Below are positions 37,484-45,768 of a stretch of 64,000 nt of DNA, piece by piece (within the stretch, counting starts at the first letter, position 1; the number at the start of each line of letters is the position of its first letter). The notes beneath the pieces were generated by a model. The model made no database searches, was not told the DNA's origin, and saw only the letters and a program-made list of their open reading frames with translations. The position numbers and the translations under genes are program-made. Source of the DNA: an uncultured Methanobrevibacter sp. (lineage in GTDB: Archaea > Methanobacteriota > Methanobacteria > Methanobacteriales > Methanobacteriaceae); NCBI RefSeq assembly GCF_902770715.1, contig NZ_CACXTS010000012.1, positions 441 through 64,440 of the forward strand, read 5' to 3'.

Positions 37484-40162
37484 TTGGGATTTAAGGTTGC
37501 AGTTGTGATGCCGGCATATAATACGGGAAAATATATTTCAAAGGCATTGGATTCAATTATAAATCAGAGTATGGATTTTAAAAAAGATATTCAAGTCATC
37601 ATTGTTGACGATGCCAGTTCTGACAATACTCTGGACAAAGCAATTAAATATCAAAGGGAATATCCTAATAATATAACTGTCGTCCATAATGAGACTAACT
37701 GCGGTCCGAGCTATGCGAGAAATGTCGGTCTCAGTCATGTTGATGCGGAATTTGTTAATTTTCTAGACAGTGATGATTACATCTCAAGGCATGCATTCAG
37801 AAAGGCATATATCTTTTTAAAGAAGAATCCTGATGTGGATATTGCATCCATTCCTATGTATTTTTTTGGAGTCAGAAAAGGACCTCATAATTTGAATTAT
37901 AAGTTTAAAAAGACTCAGGTTGTTGATTTAAGGCAACATCCGGAATTCATTCAGCTATCCGGACCATCAAGTTTTTTCAGATTTAGCAAACTTAAGGACT
38001 ATAGGTTCAATGAAAAGTTGAGGGTTTCTGAAGATCCTCTATTAATCAATCAAATGCTTTTGGACAATCCGAAAATTGGTCTTTTGCATGGCGTCAAATA
38101 TTATTATAGACGAAATGCGCTTGGAAACTCTTTAATTGCAACTTCAACTCATTTCAAGTCTTATTTTACTACAAGGGTTGATGAATACTTCATTGGCCTT
38201 TTAAATTATACATTAAATAAGTGGGGTCATGTTCCAAAGTTTATTCAGCATTTGCTGATGTATGACCTGCAGTGGATTGTTGAAATCAAGTCTGTCAATA
38301 AGATTCTTGACAAAAATGAAATCGATGAACTGTATGACAAAATATTCTATCTTTTGAAATATATCGATAAAGATGTCATTGACTTTCAGGCTTCCATATC
38401 TGAAGAACTAAAGTGTCATTTAAAGCTTTTAAAGGATTATGGTACTGGTTACAGATTAAATAAGGATAGTTTTCAGGAAGATACCAATTTAAGAACAGTG
38501 TATATAGACCATTTTGAGTTTATAAATAAAAATCATGTCTTCATTGGCGGGATTTTAACAAATTTCATTAAAAACGATGATGTTTATGCGGTTGTAAACG
38601 GCCAAGTTGTCGAAACAACAAAAGTGGAATATCCCCAAAGGGACAATTATTCCCTTAATTTTAATTATGCTTATAATCACTGTTTTGAAGTCGTTTTGCC
38701 TATTGGAAAGGATTTAAAGATTTCATTCAAATCAAAAAGGAACAATCTGACCATTGATTATAATCATACTTCAAGACTCAGTAAAACTTCAAAATACAGA
38801 TTTGGGAAAGATTATCTTGCTATTGATAATGGAGATTATATTGAAATCACAGAAAAAACTTTCAAAAAGTGCATTAAATTAGAACGTGAAGTTTTATCAA
38901 TGATTTTAAGCGAAAAAAAGCAGGGATGGCGTACTGGTGTAATTCTAAGAATATTGTACTTCATGTCTTATTACTATTTTAAAAATAAGCATCTGTGGAT
39001 ATTTATGGATTTGCCGAATATAGCGGGAGATAATGGATTTTTCTTATTTAAAAAAGCGATTGATAACGATAAACTTAAAGACATTAAGAAATATTTCGTT
39101 TTTTCAAAGTCACCTACTCTTTCCGCTAATTTGCCTGAAATGGAAAAATTATATGTTGCAAGTTCACGATGGGATAAAATCAAAAAGTTATTGGGCTTGG
39201 AAAGCGGAAATAGCGAATATGATAAAATCAACAAGATTGGGAATGTGCTTCCAAGCATGTCCTTGAAGCATAGGCTTTATCTATTGTTTGCGGATTATAT
39301 TATTTCTTCTCACCCCGACAATGAACTTATCTATCCATATTGGGGCAATTATTCTCACCTTTCCGGTCTTGCAAAATCCAAGACAGTATTCTTGCAGCAT
39401 GGTGTGACTAAGGATGATATTTCATACTGGCTCAACAAGTATGACAAGAGGATATCTTTAATCGTTACAGTTTCCGAAAAGGAAAGGGAATCGTTTTTAA
39501 CATATGATTATGGTTATCCTGAAGATTTTATTCAGGTTCTTGGATTTCCGAGATTTGACTTTTTGGAAAGTTTTGTCGATAGAAAGGAAGTTGTTTTCAT
39601 GCCGTCCTGGAGAAGGCAATATGACCAGCTTGAAGATGATGAATTCGTCCAAACCAATTACTTCAAAGGCATCAATGAAGTTTTGAATGATGCAGAATTG
39701 CTGGAATTTTTGGATTCAAAAGGGTATAAATTCATATTCAAACCGCATAGGAATATTTTGAAATTTTCTCATCTGTTTGATATTCCATCAAATGTTCAGA
39801 TGGGCAGCGATATCTCTTATACAGATATATTTAATAATTCTTCTTTGATCATTACCGATTATTCATCAGTAGCATTTGATTTCGCTTATCTTGCAAAACC
39901 TCTAATTTATTATCAACATGACAAAGATTATCACTTTGATATAGATAGGTCATACTTCAAATATGAAACTATGGGGTTCGGTCCAGTTACTAAAACAAGT
40001 GATGAATTAAAACAACAGGTCATGAGGTTGGTTGAAAATAATTGCATCATGGATGAAGAATATGTACAACGTGTCAATGACTTCTTCAAGTATGTTGACA
40101 AGAACAATTCGGAAAGGGTCATTGATGCAATCTTGGAGTTGGATGAGAATTTCTATTATTAG
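37484..40162 (+). CDS. Fused family 2 glycosyltransferase and TagB/TagF-like glycerophosphotransferase
   Basis: The protein (892 residues) has an N-terminal GT2 domain (VAVVMPAYNTGKYI, VDDASSDNT, NFLDSDD), a helical linker, a beta-rich part and a C-terminal Glyphos_transf domain with QHGVTKDD (about 637-644), FKPHRN and ITDYSS (about 789-794). A single protein that adds a sugar and then a polyol-phosphate would fit a repeating sugar-phosphate polymer. The start is TTG, 6 bases after AGGAGGA. The two halves match the separate genes at 12470-14179 and 10707-12473. Confidence 0.87.
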   Translation: MGFKVAVVMPAYNTGKYISKALDSIINQSMDFKKDIQVIIVDDASSDNTLDKAIKYQREYPNNITVVHNETNCGPSYARNVGLSHVDAEFVNFLDSDDYISRHAFRKAYIFLKKNPDVDIASIPMYFFGVRKGPHNLNYKFKKTQVVDLRQHPEFIQLSGPSSFFRFSKLKDYRFNEKLRVSEDPLLINQMLLDNPKIGLLHGVKYYYRRNALGNSLIATSTHFKSYFTTRVDEYFIGLLNYTLNKWGHVPKFIQHLLMYDLQWIVEIKSVNKILDKNEIDELYDKIFYLLKYIDKDVIDFQASISEELKCHLKLLKDYGTGYRLNKDSFQEDTNLRTVYIDHFEFINKNHVFIGGILTNFIKNDDVYAVVNGQVVETTKVEYPQRDNYSLNFNYAYNHCFEVVLPIGKDLKISFKSKRNNLTIDYNHTSRLSKTSKYRFGKDYLAIDNGDYIEITEKTFKKCIKLEREVLSMILSEKKQGWRTGVILRILYFMSYYYFKNKHLWIFMDLPNIAGDNGFFLFKKAIDNDKLKDIKKYFVFSKSPTLSANLPEMEKLYVASSRWDKIKKLLGLESGNSEYDKINKIGNVLPSMSLKHRLYLLFADYIISSHPDNELIYPYWGNYSHLSGLAKSKTVFLQHGVTKDDISYWLNKYDKRISLIVTVSEKERESFLTYDYGYPEDFIQVLGFPRFDFLESFVDRKEVVFMPSWRRQYDQLEDDEFVQTNYFKGINEVLNDAELLEFLDSKGYKFIFKPHRNILKFSHLFDIPSNVQMGSDISYTDIFNNSSLIITDYSSVAFDFAYLAKPLIYYQHDKDYHFDIDRSYFKYETMGFGPVTKTSDELKQQVMRLVENNCIMDEEYVQRVNDFFKYVDKNNSERVIDAILELDENFYY

Positions 40163-40234
40163 ATTTTAAGAATAATTTTTTATGTTTCTATAAACAAAAA
40201 TATATGTAATTATTTTTTCACATGAGGATTTATT

Positions 40235-41557
40235 ATGAATTTAACTGTTATTGGAACCGGATATGTTGGTCTTGTTACAGGGGCTTGCTTTTCTAAAATG
40301 GGAAACAAGGTATACTGTGTAGATATCGATGAAACTAAAATTGACGGATTGAAAAAAGGAATTTTACCTATTTTTGAACCGCATTTGGGGACTATGGTCA
40401 TTAACGGCCAGGAAAGAGGTGATTTGGTCTTCACAACAGACATTAAAGAAGCGCTTGATGATTCCAATATTGTTTTTATTGCTGTTGGAACTCCTATGGC
40501 TGAAGATGGAAGCGCTAATCTTGACTATATTTTCTCAGCAGCATCTGATATTGCAAACAACATTACAAAAGATTCCCTTGTTGTAATAAAATCAACAGTT
40601 CCGATAGGCACATGCTTTAAAGTTAAGGAACATATAGAAAAAATCCTTGAAGAAAAGAACTCTGATGTAAAGATTGACATTGCTTCAAATCCCGAATTTT
40701 TAAAGGAGGGTAGGGCGATTGATGATTGCATGAGTCCTGACAGAGTAGTTATAGGTGCTGAAAAGGAAGAGGTTTTCCTAAAATTAAGAGAACTTTACTC
40801 TCCGTTTGTCTTAAATCATGACCGTTTTGTTCTTATGGATGTCAAATCATCAGAGATGACAAAATATGTTGCAAATGCAATGCTTGCAACAAAAATATCC
40901 TTCATGAATGAGATTGCAAACATCTGTGAAGTCACTGGTGCTGATGTTCAAAAGGTTCGATTGGGTATTGGATCTGATAAAAGAATTGGATATCACTTCA
41001 TTTATGCAGGATGCGGATATGGGGGCAGCTGTTTTCCAAAAGATGTGCAGGCCTTAATCAATACTGCACAATCTAACGGATATGAGCCTGAAATTTTATC
41101 TCATGTGGAAATTGTAAACCAAAGGCAAAAGCTTGTCCTGGTAGATAAGATAACTAAAAGATTCGGTGAGGATTTGAACGGTTTTACATTTGCCATTTGG
41201 GGACTTGCATTTAAGCCTGGAACTGATGATGTAAGGGAGGCAACATCCCTTGTCGTTGCATCTGAACTCATTAAGAGAGGTGCAAAAATCAAGGCTTATG
41301 ATTCACAGGCAGTTGAAGAGTTTAAAAAAGCAATTGGCGACAAATGCTTGGAATCCATTTCATTTACCAACAACAGGTATGAAACTGTTGAAAATGCAGA
41401 TGCATTGATATTGATTACTGAATGGAAAGAATTCAGAACACCTGATTGGGAATATCTAAAAGAAAAATTGAATCATAATGTCATATTTGACGGAAGAAAT
41501 ATTTATGATAAAAAAATCATGGATTTAGGTTTTGAATTATATCAAATTGGGTGTTAA
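40235..41557 (+). CDS. ugd: UDP-glucose 6-dehydrogenase
   Basis: This 440-residue enzyme oxidises UDP-glucose to UDP-glucuronate with two NAD+. The Rossmann motif VIGTGYVGLVTGACFSKMGN opens the protein. IKSTVPIGT, NPEFLKEG, SPDRVVIG and the catalytic Cys motif GYGGSCFPKDVQAL follow, and the C-terminal domain has WGLAFKPGTDDVREA. Length matches the bacterial Ugd/TuaD type. GAGGA lies 6 bases before the ATG. It closes the glycosyltransferase series and implies uronic acid in the polymer, which could be the substrate of the asparagine-synthetase-like protein. Confidence 0.93.
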   Translation: MNLTVIGTGYVGLVTGACFSKMGNKVYCVDIDETKIDGLKKGILPIFEPHLGTMVINGQERGDLVFTTDIKEALDDSNIVFIAVGTPMAEDGSANLDYIFSAASDIANNITKDSLVVIKSTVPIGTCFKVKEHIEKILEEKNSDVKIDIASNPEFLKEGRAIDDCMSPDRVVIGAEKEEVFLKLRELYSPFVLNHDRFVLMDVKSSEMTKYVANAMLATKISFMNEIANICEVTGADVQKVRLGIGSDKRIGYHFIYAGCGYGGSCFPKDVQALINTAQSNGYEPEILSHVEIVNQRQKLVLVDKITKRFGEDLNGFTFAIWGLAFKPGTDDVREATSLVVASELIKRGAKIKAYDSQAVEEFKKAIGDKCLESISFTNNRYETVENADALILITEWKEFRTPDWEYLKEKLNHNVIFDGRNIYDKKIMDLGFELYQIGC

Positions 41558-41559
41558 AA

Positions 41560-41567
41560 TTTTTATA
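41560..41567 (+). promoter_or_regulatory. TATA box for the nitroreductase gene
   Basis: TTTTATAT is centred about 26 bases before ATG 41590, directly after the ugd stop. No ribosome binding site precedes the ATG, so a leaderless transcript is likely. Confidence 0.5.
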
Positions 41568-41589
41568 TCCTAAAAACTAATTTTTATAC

Positions 41590-42108
41590 ATGACATTAAT
41601 TGACATAATGCTCAAAAGAAGGAGTACAAGAAAATTCAATGATGAGCCGGTTACTAAGGAGGAACTTGAAAAGATTCTTCAAGCGGCACTTCTTGCTCCA
41701 ACCAGCATGAATAGAAAGCCATGTAATTTTTTGGTGGTCGAAAGAAAAGAGACTTTAGTTGAACTTTCAAAATGCAAGAACCATGGCGCTGAGCTAATTG
41801 CAAATGCTGATAAGGCTATTGTTGTTGTTGCAGATACTATGATTGCCGATACTTGGTGTGAAGATTCATCAATTGCTCTAACTCATATGCATTTAATGGC
41901 AACAGAATTAAATTTAGGCAGTTGTTGGGTACAGATTCACCTAAGGGATAAAGATGGTGTAGATGCAGAGGAAGTCTTACGCGATATTGTTAAAATTGAT
42001 GACCATTACAGGATTGTTGGAATCCTGGCGCTTGGCCATTCTGATGACATTCCGCAGCCTCACACATTGGACGACATTGATAAAAGCAAGATTCATTTTT
42101 TAGTTTAA
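41590..42108 (+). CDS. Nitroreductase-family FMN protein
   Basis: This 172-residue protein has the nitroreductase fold: MLKRRSTRKFNDEPV near the start binds FMN phosphate, followed by LLAPTSMNRKPCNFLVVE and, towards the end, VGILALGH. Such proteins are FMN-dependent NAD(P)H oxidoreductases with varied substrates. No ribosome binding site is present, and a TATA box 26 bases upstream suggests a leaderless transcript. The next gene begins 1 base after its stop. A link to polymer synthesis is not evident. Confidence 0.85.
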   Translation: MTLIDIMLKRRSTRKFNDEPVTKEELEKILQAALLAPTSMNRKPCNFLVVERKETLVELSKCKNHGAELIANADKAIVVVADTMIADTWCEDSSIALTHMHLMATELNLGSCWVQIHLRDKDGVDAEEVLRDIVKIDDHYRIVGILALGHSDDIPQPHTLDDIDKSKIHFLV

Positions 42109-42109
42109 C

Positions 42110-42505
42110 ATGTCAAAAAGAGTTTTAATTGCAAACGGCGAAGTCATCGATGATACTTTCATCGAGGATTTCATAAGCACTCCTGATGCTCTTCCAATTC
42201 TGTTGATGAACATTTTGGATGAATTCGATGAGGACATTGAATTGAAGCGATTCAATATTTATGAAACCCATCCTGAATTTGAAGAGCTTGACAATAAGGA
42301 AATTAGATTGACTTCTGAATTGTTGAAAGAAGGTAAATTTGATGAAGCTGAGGAATTTCAAATTGATTTTGCTCTTGATTTTTTGAATAAGCATCCTCAA
42401 TTCAAATCTATGATTAAAGGAGTGGAATCGGTGGGTCATAATGATCTTCGCATTGCCCTTTCATCTATCAAGGAAGCGTTTCTTGGAGATTTTGACTACT
42501 TTTAA
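42110..42505 (+). CDS. Unrecognised acidic protein
   Basis: This 131-residue acidic protein has no signal peptide or membrane segment. It looks mainly helical and starts MSKRVLIANGEVID. I do not recognise a family. It starts 1 base after the nitroreductase stop and lacks a ribosome binding site of its own, so translation is probably coupled to that gene. Confidence 0.7.
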   Translation: MSKRVLIANGEVIDDTFIEDFISTPDALPILLMNILDEFDEDIELKRFNIYETHPEFEELDNKEIRLTSELLKEGKFDEAEEFQIDFALDFLNKHPQFKSMIKGVESVGHNDLRIALSSIKEAFLGDFDYF

Positions 42506-42586
42506 CCCTTGGAAAGTTACAATATATTTATATATATTTTTCCATAGAATTTTATTTAGATATAACTACTCTAGGAGATTTTTAAA

Positions 42587-42877
42587 ATGCACGTTAAAGA
42601 TATTTTGGATGATTTGGATATTAGAATCAAATTGCCACAGCACTGGTATTCAACAGACGTAAGCAATGATTTTGAAGAACCTGAACTTGTTGAGAATGGT
42701 GAAATAATTAAGATTAAAGCTGAGGGCGAAAAGGACACAAAAGTCATAGTTATTGATGTGAATGACGGTATGAGTGTCGTTACCGTATTTCCGGATAAAA
42801 AGGTCATTGGAGTCAAATATTTGGATAACAAAGATGACTTTGAATATATCGGGCATCCGTCAGATCTTTACTTTTAG
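42587..42877 (+). CDS. Unrecognised small protein
   Basis: This 96-residue protein is predicted to be soluble, with a beta-rich centre (EIIKIKAEGEKDTKVIVIDV). No known motif is visible. TAGGAGAT lies a good distance before the ATG, which supports the gene. Its last 18 bases overlap the end of the convergent PAP2 gene. Confidence 0.7.
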   Translation: MHVKDILDDLDIRIKLPQHWYSTDVSNDFEEPELVENGEIIKIKAEGEKDTKVIVIDVNDGMSVVTVFPDKKVIGVKYLDNKDDFEYIGHPSDLYF

Positions 42878-43384
42878 AATTGCAACGCCACTTAAAATAC
42901 CAACCATTGCTCCCACAATCACATCCAGAGGGTAATGCACACCACAGTACACCCTAGAAAATGCAAGGACACAACCGAATATTATTAATAATGCAATCAA
43001 TGCTTTGTTCTGTTTATATTCATGAATTAAAACGGTTATTATGCTGAAAGTTGATGAAGTATGTCCTGAAGGAAAGGAATTCGGTTCGCTTGGTATAACT
43101 AATTGGTTTACATGGCCCAATACCTTGAACGGGCGTTCTTCAACGATTCCCAGCTTTAGACATGCAACGATTCCTGCAGACAGCAGGAGAGAATATAAAC
43201 ATAGCTTGCTTATTCGGGAATATTTTTCATTATTATAATGTCTTGAAATGATGATGGCCAGAATACATAAAACCAAAAGGCTGATAAACCCTCCAACATT
43301 TGTTAATTGGGGCATTATCAAATCAAAAATCGGATTTGATAGTGTATTGTTTATGAAATAAAAAATATCAATGTTCGGATTCAT
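42860..43384 (-). CDS. PAP2-family membrane phosphatase
   Basis: This 174-residue membrane protein carries all three PAP2 motifs: KLGIVEERP (K-x6-R-P), PSGHTSSTF and SRVYCGVHYPLD (S-R-x5-H-x3-D). About five hydrophobic segments surround them. Relatives remove phosphate from polyprenyl diphosphate or phosphatidic acid on the outer face of the membrane. Next to a glycopolymer locus, recycling of the polyprenyl carrier is the most likely role, though lipid dephosphorylation is possible. No clear ribosome binding site precedes the ATG. Confidence 0.87.
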   Translation of the reverse strand: MNPNIDIFYFINNTLSNPIFDLIMPQLTNVGGFISLLVLCILAIIISRHYNNEKYSRISKLCLYSLLLSAGIVACLKLGIVEERPFKVLGHVNQLVIPSEPNSFPSGHTSSTFSIITVLIHEYKQNKALIALLIIFGCVLAFSRVYCGVHYPLDVIVGAMVGILSGVAILKVKI

Positions 43385-43508
43385 TGGTTTAACTTTTCTT
43401 TTTATTTGTTAAATAATTTTAGTAGTTGCCTTTTCACAAGTAAAGTTTCAAAATATTTAAATATAGTTAAAATATATTTTTAATCACAATGATTAGGAGG
43501 AATTAATC

Positions 43509-44084
43509 ATGGCTGATAAAAAAGCACCTGCAGATGGCTGGCCTGTAATCAGTGGGGATTACATTGTTGGGGACCCTGAAAGTCCCGTGGCTGTTACAAC
43601 TTTGGCTTCTCATATTGAAGCTGATTTATCTGGAGCAGCAATTGCAGGACCATGTAAAACTGAAAACTTAGGTATTGAAAAAGTTGTAGCAAATATTATT
43701 TCAAATCCGAATATTAGGTTCTTGATTTTGGCTGGTGCTGAAGTGCAAGGTCACATTACTGGTCAAAGTATTCAAGCATTGTACGATAACGGTGCGGATC
43801 CAGATAAGAAGAAAATTATCGGCGCTACTGGTGCTATTCCTTTCGTAGAGAATGTCCCTCTCGACGGTATTGAAAGGTTCCAGCAACAATTGGAAATAGT
43901 TGATTTGATTGATACCGAAGATATTGGCGCAATTCAATCAAAGATTAATGAATGCGTTGAAAAGGACCCTGGGGCATTGGAAGAAGATCCTATTGTTATG
44001 GAAGTTGACGAAGAAAATGAGAGACTTGTAATCGTTGAAGATAAGGACGACGATGATGATGAAGAAGATGAGGCTGAAGAATAA
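43509..44084 (+). CDS. Soluble MtrA-like protein (methyl-H4MPT:CoM methyltransferase subunit A paralogue)
   Basis: This 191-residue protein matches the cytoplasmic corrinoid-binding domain of Mtr[41 protein letters not shown] and [20 protein letters not shown], whose His is the likely cobalt ligand. It lacks the C-terminal region and membrane helix of true MtrA and ends instead in an acidic tail with five successive Asp. No other mtr gene is nearby, so it is not the subunit of the mtr operon. It may be a soluble corrinoid carrier. AGGAGG lies before the ATG. Confidence 0.87.
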   Translation: MADKKAPADGWPVISGDYIVGDPESPVAVTTLASHIEADLSGAAIAGPCKTENLGIEKVVANIISNPNIRFLILAGAEVQGHITGQSIQALYDNGADPDKKKIIGATGAIPFVENVPLDGIERFQQQLEIVDLIDTEDIGAIQSKINECVEKDPGALEEDPIVMEVDEENERLVIVEDKDDDDDEEDEAEE

Positions 44085-44179
44085 TTCGGCTTCAACTTTA
44101 CTTTTTTTTACTTTTTTTTAAAATTTTTGTGATATTTCACACATGTGTTTTTTTGTCTTTTTTTACTAAATACAAAAAC

Positions 44180-44187
44180 TTTATATA
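44180..44187 (+). promoter_or_regulatory. TATA box, distal promoter
   Basis: TTTATATA with the A-rich BRE-like CAAAAAC directly upstream. A start of transcription near 44210 would place the hairpin at 44221-44239 at the front of the RNA. Confidence 0.5.
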
Positions 44188-44260
44188 TGAGTACAACCAA
44201 AGTAGTAATTGCCTTTCTTATTGATGTATTTTTCATCAAAAAGTAGGAAAAATAGTTAAG

Positions 44261-44268
44261 TTTATATA
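44261..44268 (+). promoter_or_regulatory. TATA box, proximal promoter with overlapping inverted repeat
   Basis: TTTATATA is followed by inverted arms TATAC (44265-44269) and GTATA (44274-44278) that overlap it. A protein bound there would block the TATA-binding protein. It would drive the unit beginning at 44401 with a leader of about 110 bases. Confidence 0.5.
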
Positions 44269-44400
44269 CTATTGTATACAAAATATGATTACAAAATTAA
44301 ATCTTCATTGCAAAAATGCAGATTATTTGTAATTGTATTTTCAAAAAAATATTGTTGAACTCCTCCACAAAAGTGGATTTAAAAAAATAGAGGTGATAAT

Positions 44401-44757
44401 ATGAATGATTACCCAACTAACTCCATCAACTGGAGTGAAAAAGTCAAAAACTTAGACGAAAACATCAGGCGTGAAATCGGGCTTGAAGGGGATAATGAAG
44501 CAAAGCATATCCTAATTAAGGTCCAAACCAAATCCGCCGAAGCCATCGAACCAGCGTTCATAGTAGGGGAAGATGAAACATTCCTTGATTTATTTGTTTT
44601 GTCTCCGCAGGGTGCAGGGATTACATCAACTGCCGTTTTGAAGGACAACATTCAAAGCGTTGGTGTAATAGGCGGCGTTTCTGCTGAAAAATTGGACCCA
44701 TCAGAAGTACCTGATGAAAAGCCATTGATTGACGATGTTAGCGCATTGTATCAGTGA
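44401..44757 (+). CDS. Unrecognised protein, first gene of HsdS/HsdM-like unit
   Basis: This 118-residue soluble acidic protein appears to have a mixed helix and strand fold. I see no catalytic motif and do not recognise the family. AGGTGAT gives a very strong ribosome binding site. Its stop region carries the GAGGT site for the next gene, 7 bases on. It is the first gene of a unit that continues into HsdS-like and HsdM-like genes, so a linked role is possible. Confidence 0.72.
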   Translation: MNDYPTNSINWSEKVKNLDENIRREIGLEGDNEAKHILIKVQTKSAEAIEPAFIVGEDETFLDLFVLSPQGAGITSTAVLKDNIQSVGVIGGVSAEKLDPSEVPDEKPLIDDVSALYQ

Positions 44758-44764
44758 GGTAGAA

Positions 44765-45160
44765 ATGTCCAGATACAGGCATAATAAAAGGTCAAGACAG
44801 TCAAACAATGAGTATTATGAAAGGGAGCAGCTGATTAACCGAAAGATTAAGGAGTTTAAAAACAACTTCTACAATCTTTCAAATCCTCCTATAGCATCTG
44901 AATACCACAAAATGGATGCTTTAAGAAAGGAGATAAAATATCTGCTCGGACTTCAGGAGTATCAAGTCTGGCAAAAATCATACAACCGCAAACATGCTTA
45001 TTTCAGCCAACTCTCCCTTTTTAAATCAATATATATGATGTGGAAACGCTTCACATGCTTTGTATACCTTGAAGAATACCACCACGTTCCCCATCATATT
45101 GCTATGTGGGCCAAAATCATTGGCTCAACATTGGTTCCAGGCAGGTGCTTTGGAACCTAA
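44765..45160 (+). CDS. Unrecognised basic protein
   Basis: From ATG 44765 the protein has 131 residues and a strongly basic N-terminus (MSRYRHNKRSRQ). A helical middle follows, and near the C-terminus there is a His-rich stretch (EEYHHVPHHIAMWAKIIG). It could bind nucleic acid, but no known fold is visible. GAGGT lies 4 bases before this ATG; an in-frame ATG at 44729 lies inside the previous gene and lacks a site. The HsdS-like gene follows after 41 bases. Confidence 0.65.
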   Translation: MSRYRHNKRSRQSNNEYYEREQLINRKIKEFKNNFYNLSNPPIASEYHKMDALRKEIKYLLGLQEYQVWQKSYNRKHAYFSQLSLFKSIYMMWKRFTCFVYLEEYHHVPHHIAMWAKIIGSTLVPGRCFGT

Positions 45161-45201
45161 TTTTTATATTTTATTAAAATAAACTATAATTAGTGAGAAA
45201 G

Positions 45202-45768
45202 ATGCATGATGTAAAACTAAAAGATATTGCAGAGATATACTCTGGTCTTTCATATAGGCGTTATCTAGACGATAACGGAGTGGAATGCGATGTCGTCGTT
45301 CAAAGATCCATCAAGGGAGATGGAGTCATCAACGATTTTGAAAAAATCAGGCTAAATTCAGAAATTAAGGAAAGGTTTTTTTCAAAAAAATGTGACGTGT
45401 TGATGAGAATGCCATATCCATTTGATGTAGTTCACCCAAACCTGGAAGGCCTTGTAATAAGCGATAGAATCGCCATTATAAGACTTCATAACAACCATGA
45501 CCCAGCATTTATTGCTCATTTACTCACCAATGCCCATGTTAAAAAACAATTGCATGACATTGGAAGTACAGAAAGAATACCACATATATCCATCAAAGAA
45601 ATTAAGGAAATCAACCTCAGAGTCCCCGATTATGAAACACAGGTAAAATACGGGGAGCTCCTAAACACCATTAATGAAAAAATCGCCCAGGATTTGAAAG
45701 TTGTGGAATATGACAGGCGTCTCAAAGAGGGAATTTTAAACAAGCTTTGGGGGCAAGATGATGAATAG
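45202..45768 (+). CDS. HsdS-like half-size specificity protein
   Basis: The protein (188 residues) resembles one half of a type I restriction-modification specificity subunit: an N-terminal target-recognition domain (VKLKDIAEIYSGLSYRR to about residue 145) and a C-terminal helix (YGELLNTINEKIAQDL). Full HsdS proteins have two such halves and about 400 residues, so this one would have to act as a dimer. Its end overlaps the start of the HsdM-like gene by 11 bases. ATG 45202 with GTGAG before it is preferred over GTG 45193. No HsdR is nearby. Confidence 0.77.
   Translation: MHDVKLKDIAEIYSGLSYRRYLDDNGVECDVVVQRSIKGDGVINDFEKIRLNSEIKERFFSKKCDVLMRMPYPFDVVHPNLEGLVISDRIAIIRLHNNHDPAFIAHLLTNAHVKKQLHDIGSTERIPHISIKEIKEINLRVPDYETQVKYGELLNTINEKIAQDLKVVEYDRRLKEGILNKLWGQDDE

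Larger units (their letters stand above)
44085..44400. other. Intergenic region with two promoter-like sequences and hairpins
   Basis: This 316-base gap begins with T-rich runs (44100-44165) that probably end the MtrA-like transcript. TTTATATA at 44180-44187, preceded by CAAAAAC, and TTTATATA at 44261-44268 are both good archaeal promoters. Between them is a hairpin at 44221-44239 (TTGATG, 7-base loop, CATCAA). TATAC/GTATA arms at 44265-44278 overlap the second TATA box. TCCAC/GTGGA forms a small hairpin just before the next gene. No tRNA or open frame is seen; a small RNA from the first promoter is possible. Confidence 0.55.

Noticed and set aside
43509-44084. Authentic MtrA subunit of the membrane methyltransferase
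   Set aside because: The C-terminal membrane helix is missing and no other mtr genes are adjacent.
44085-44400. tRNA or other stable RNA gene in the long gap
   Set aside because: No cloverleaf, GTTCGA-like T-loop or GC-rich block is visible; only short hairpins were found.
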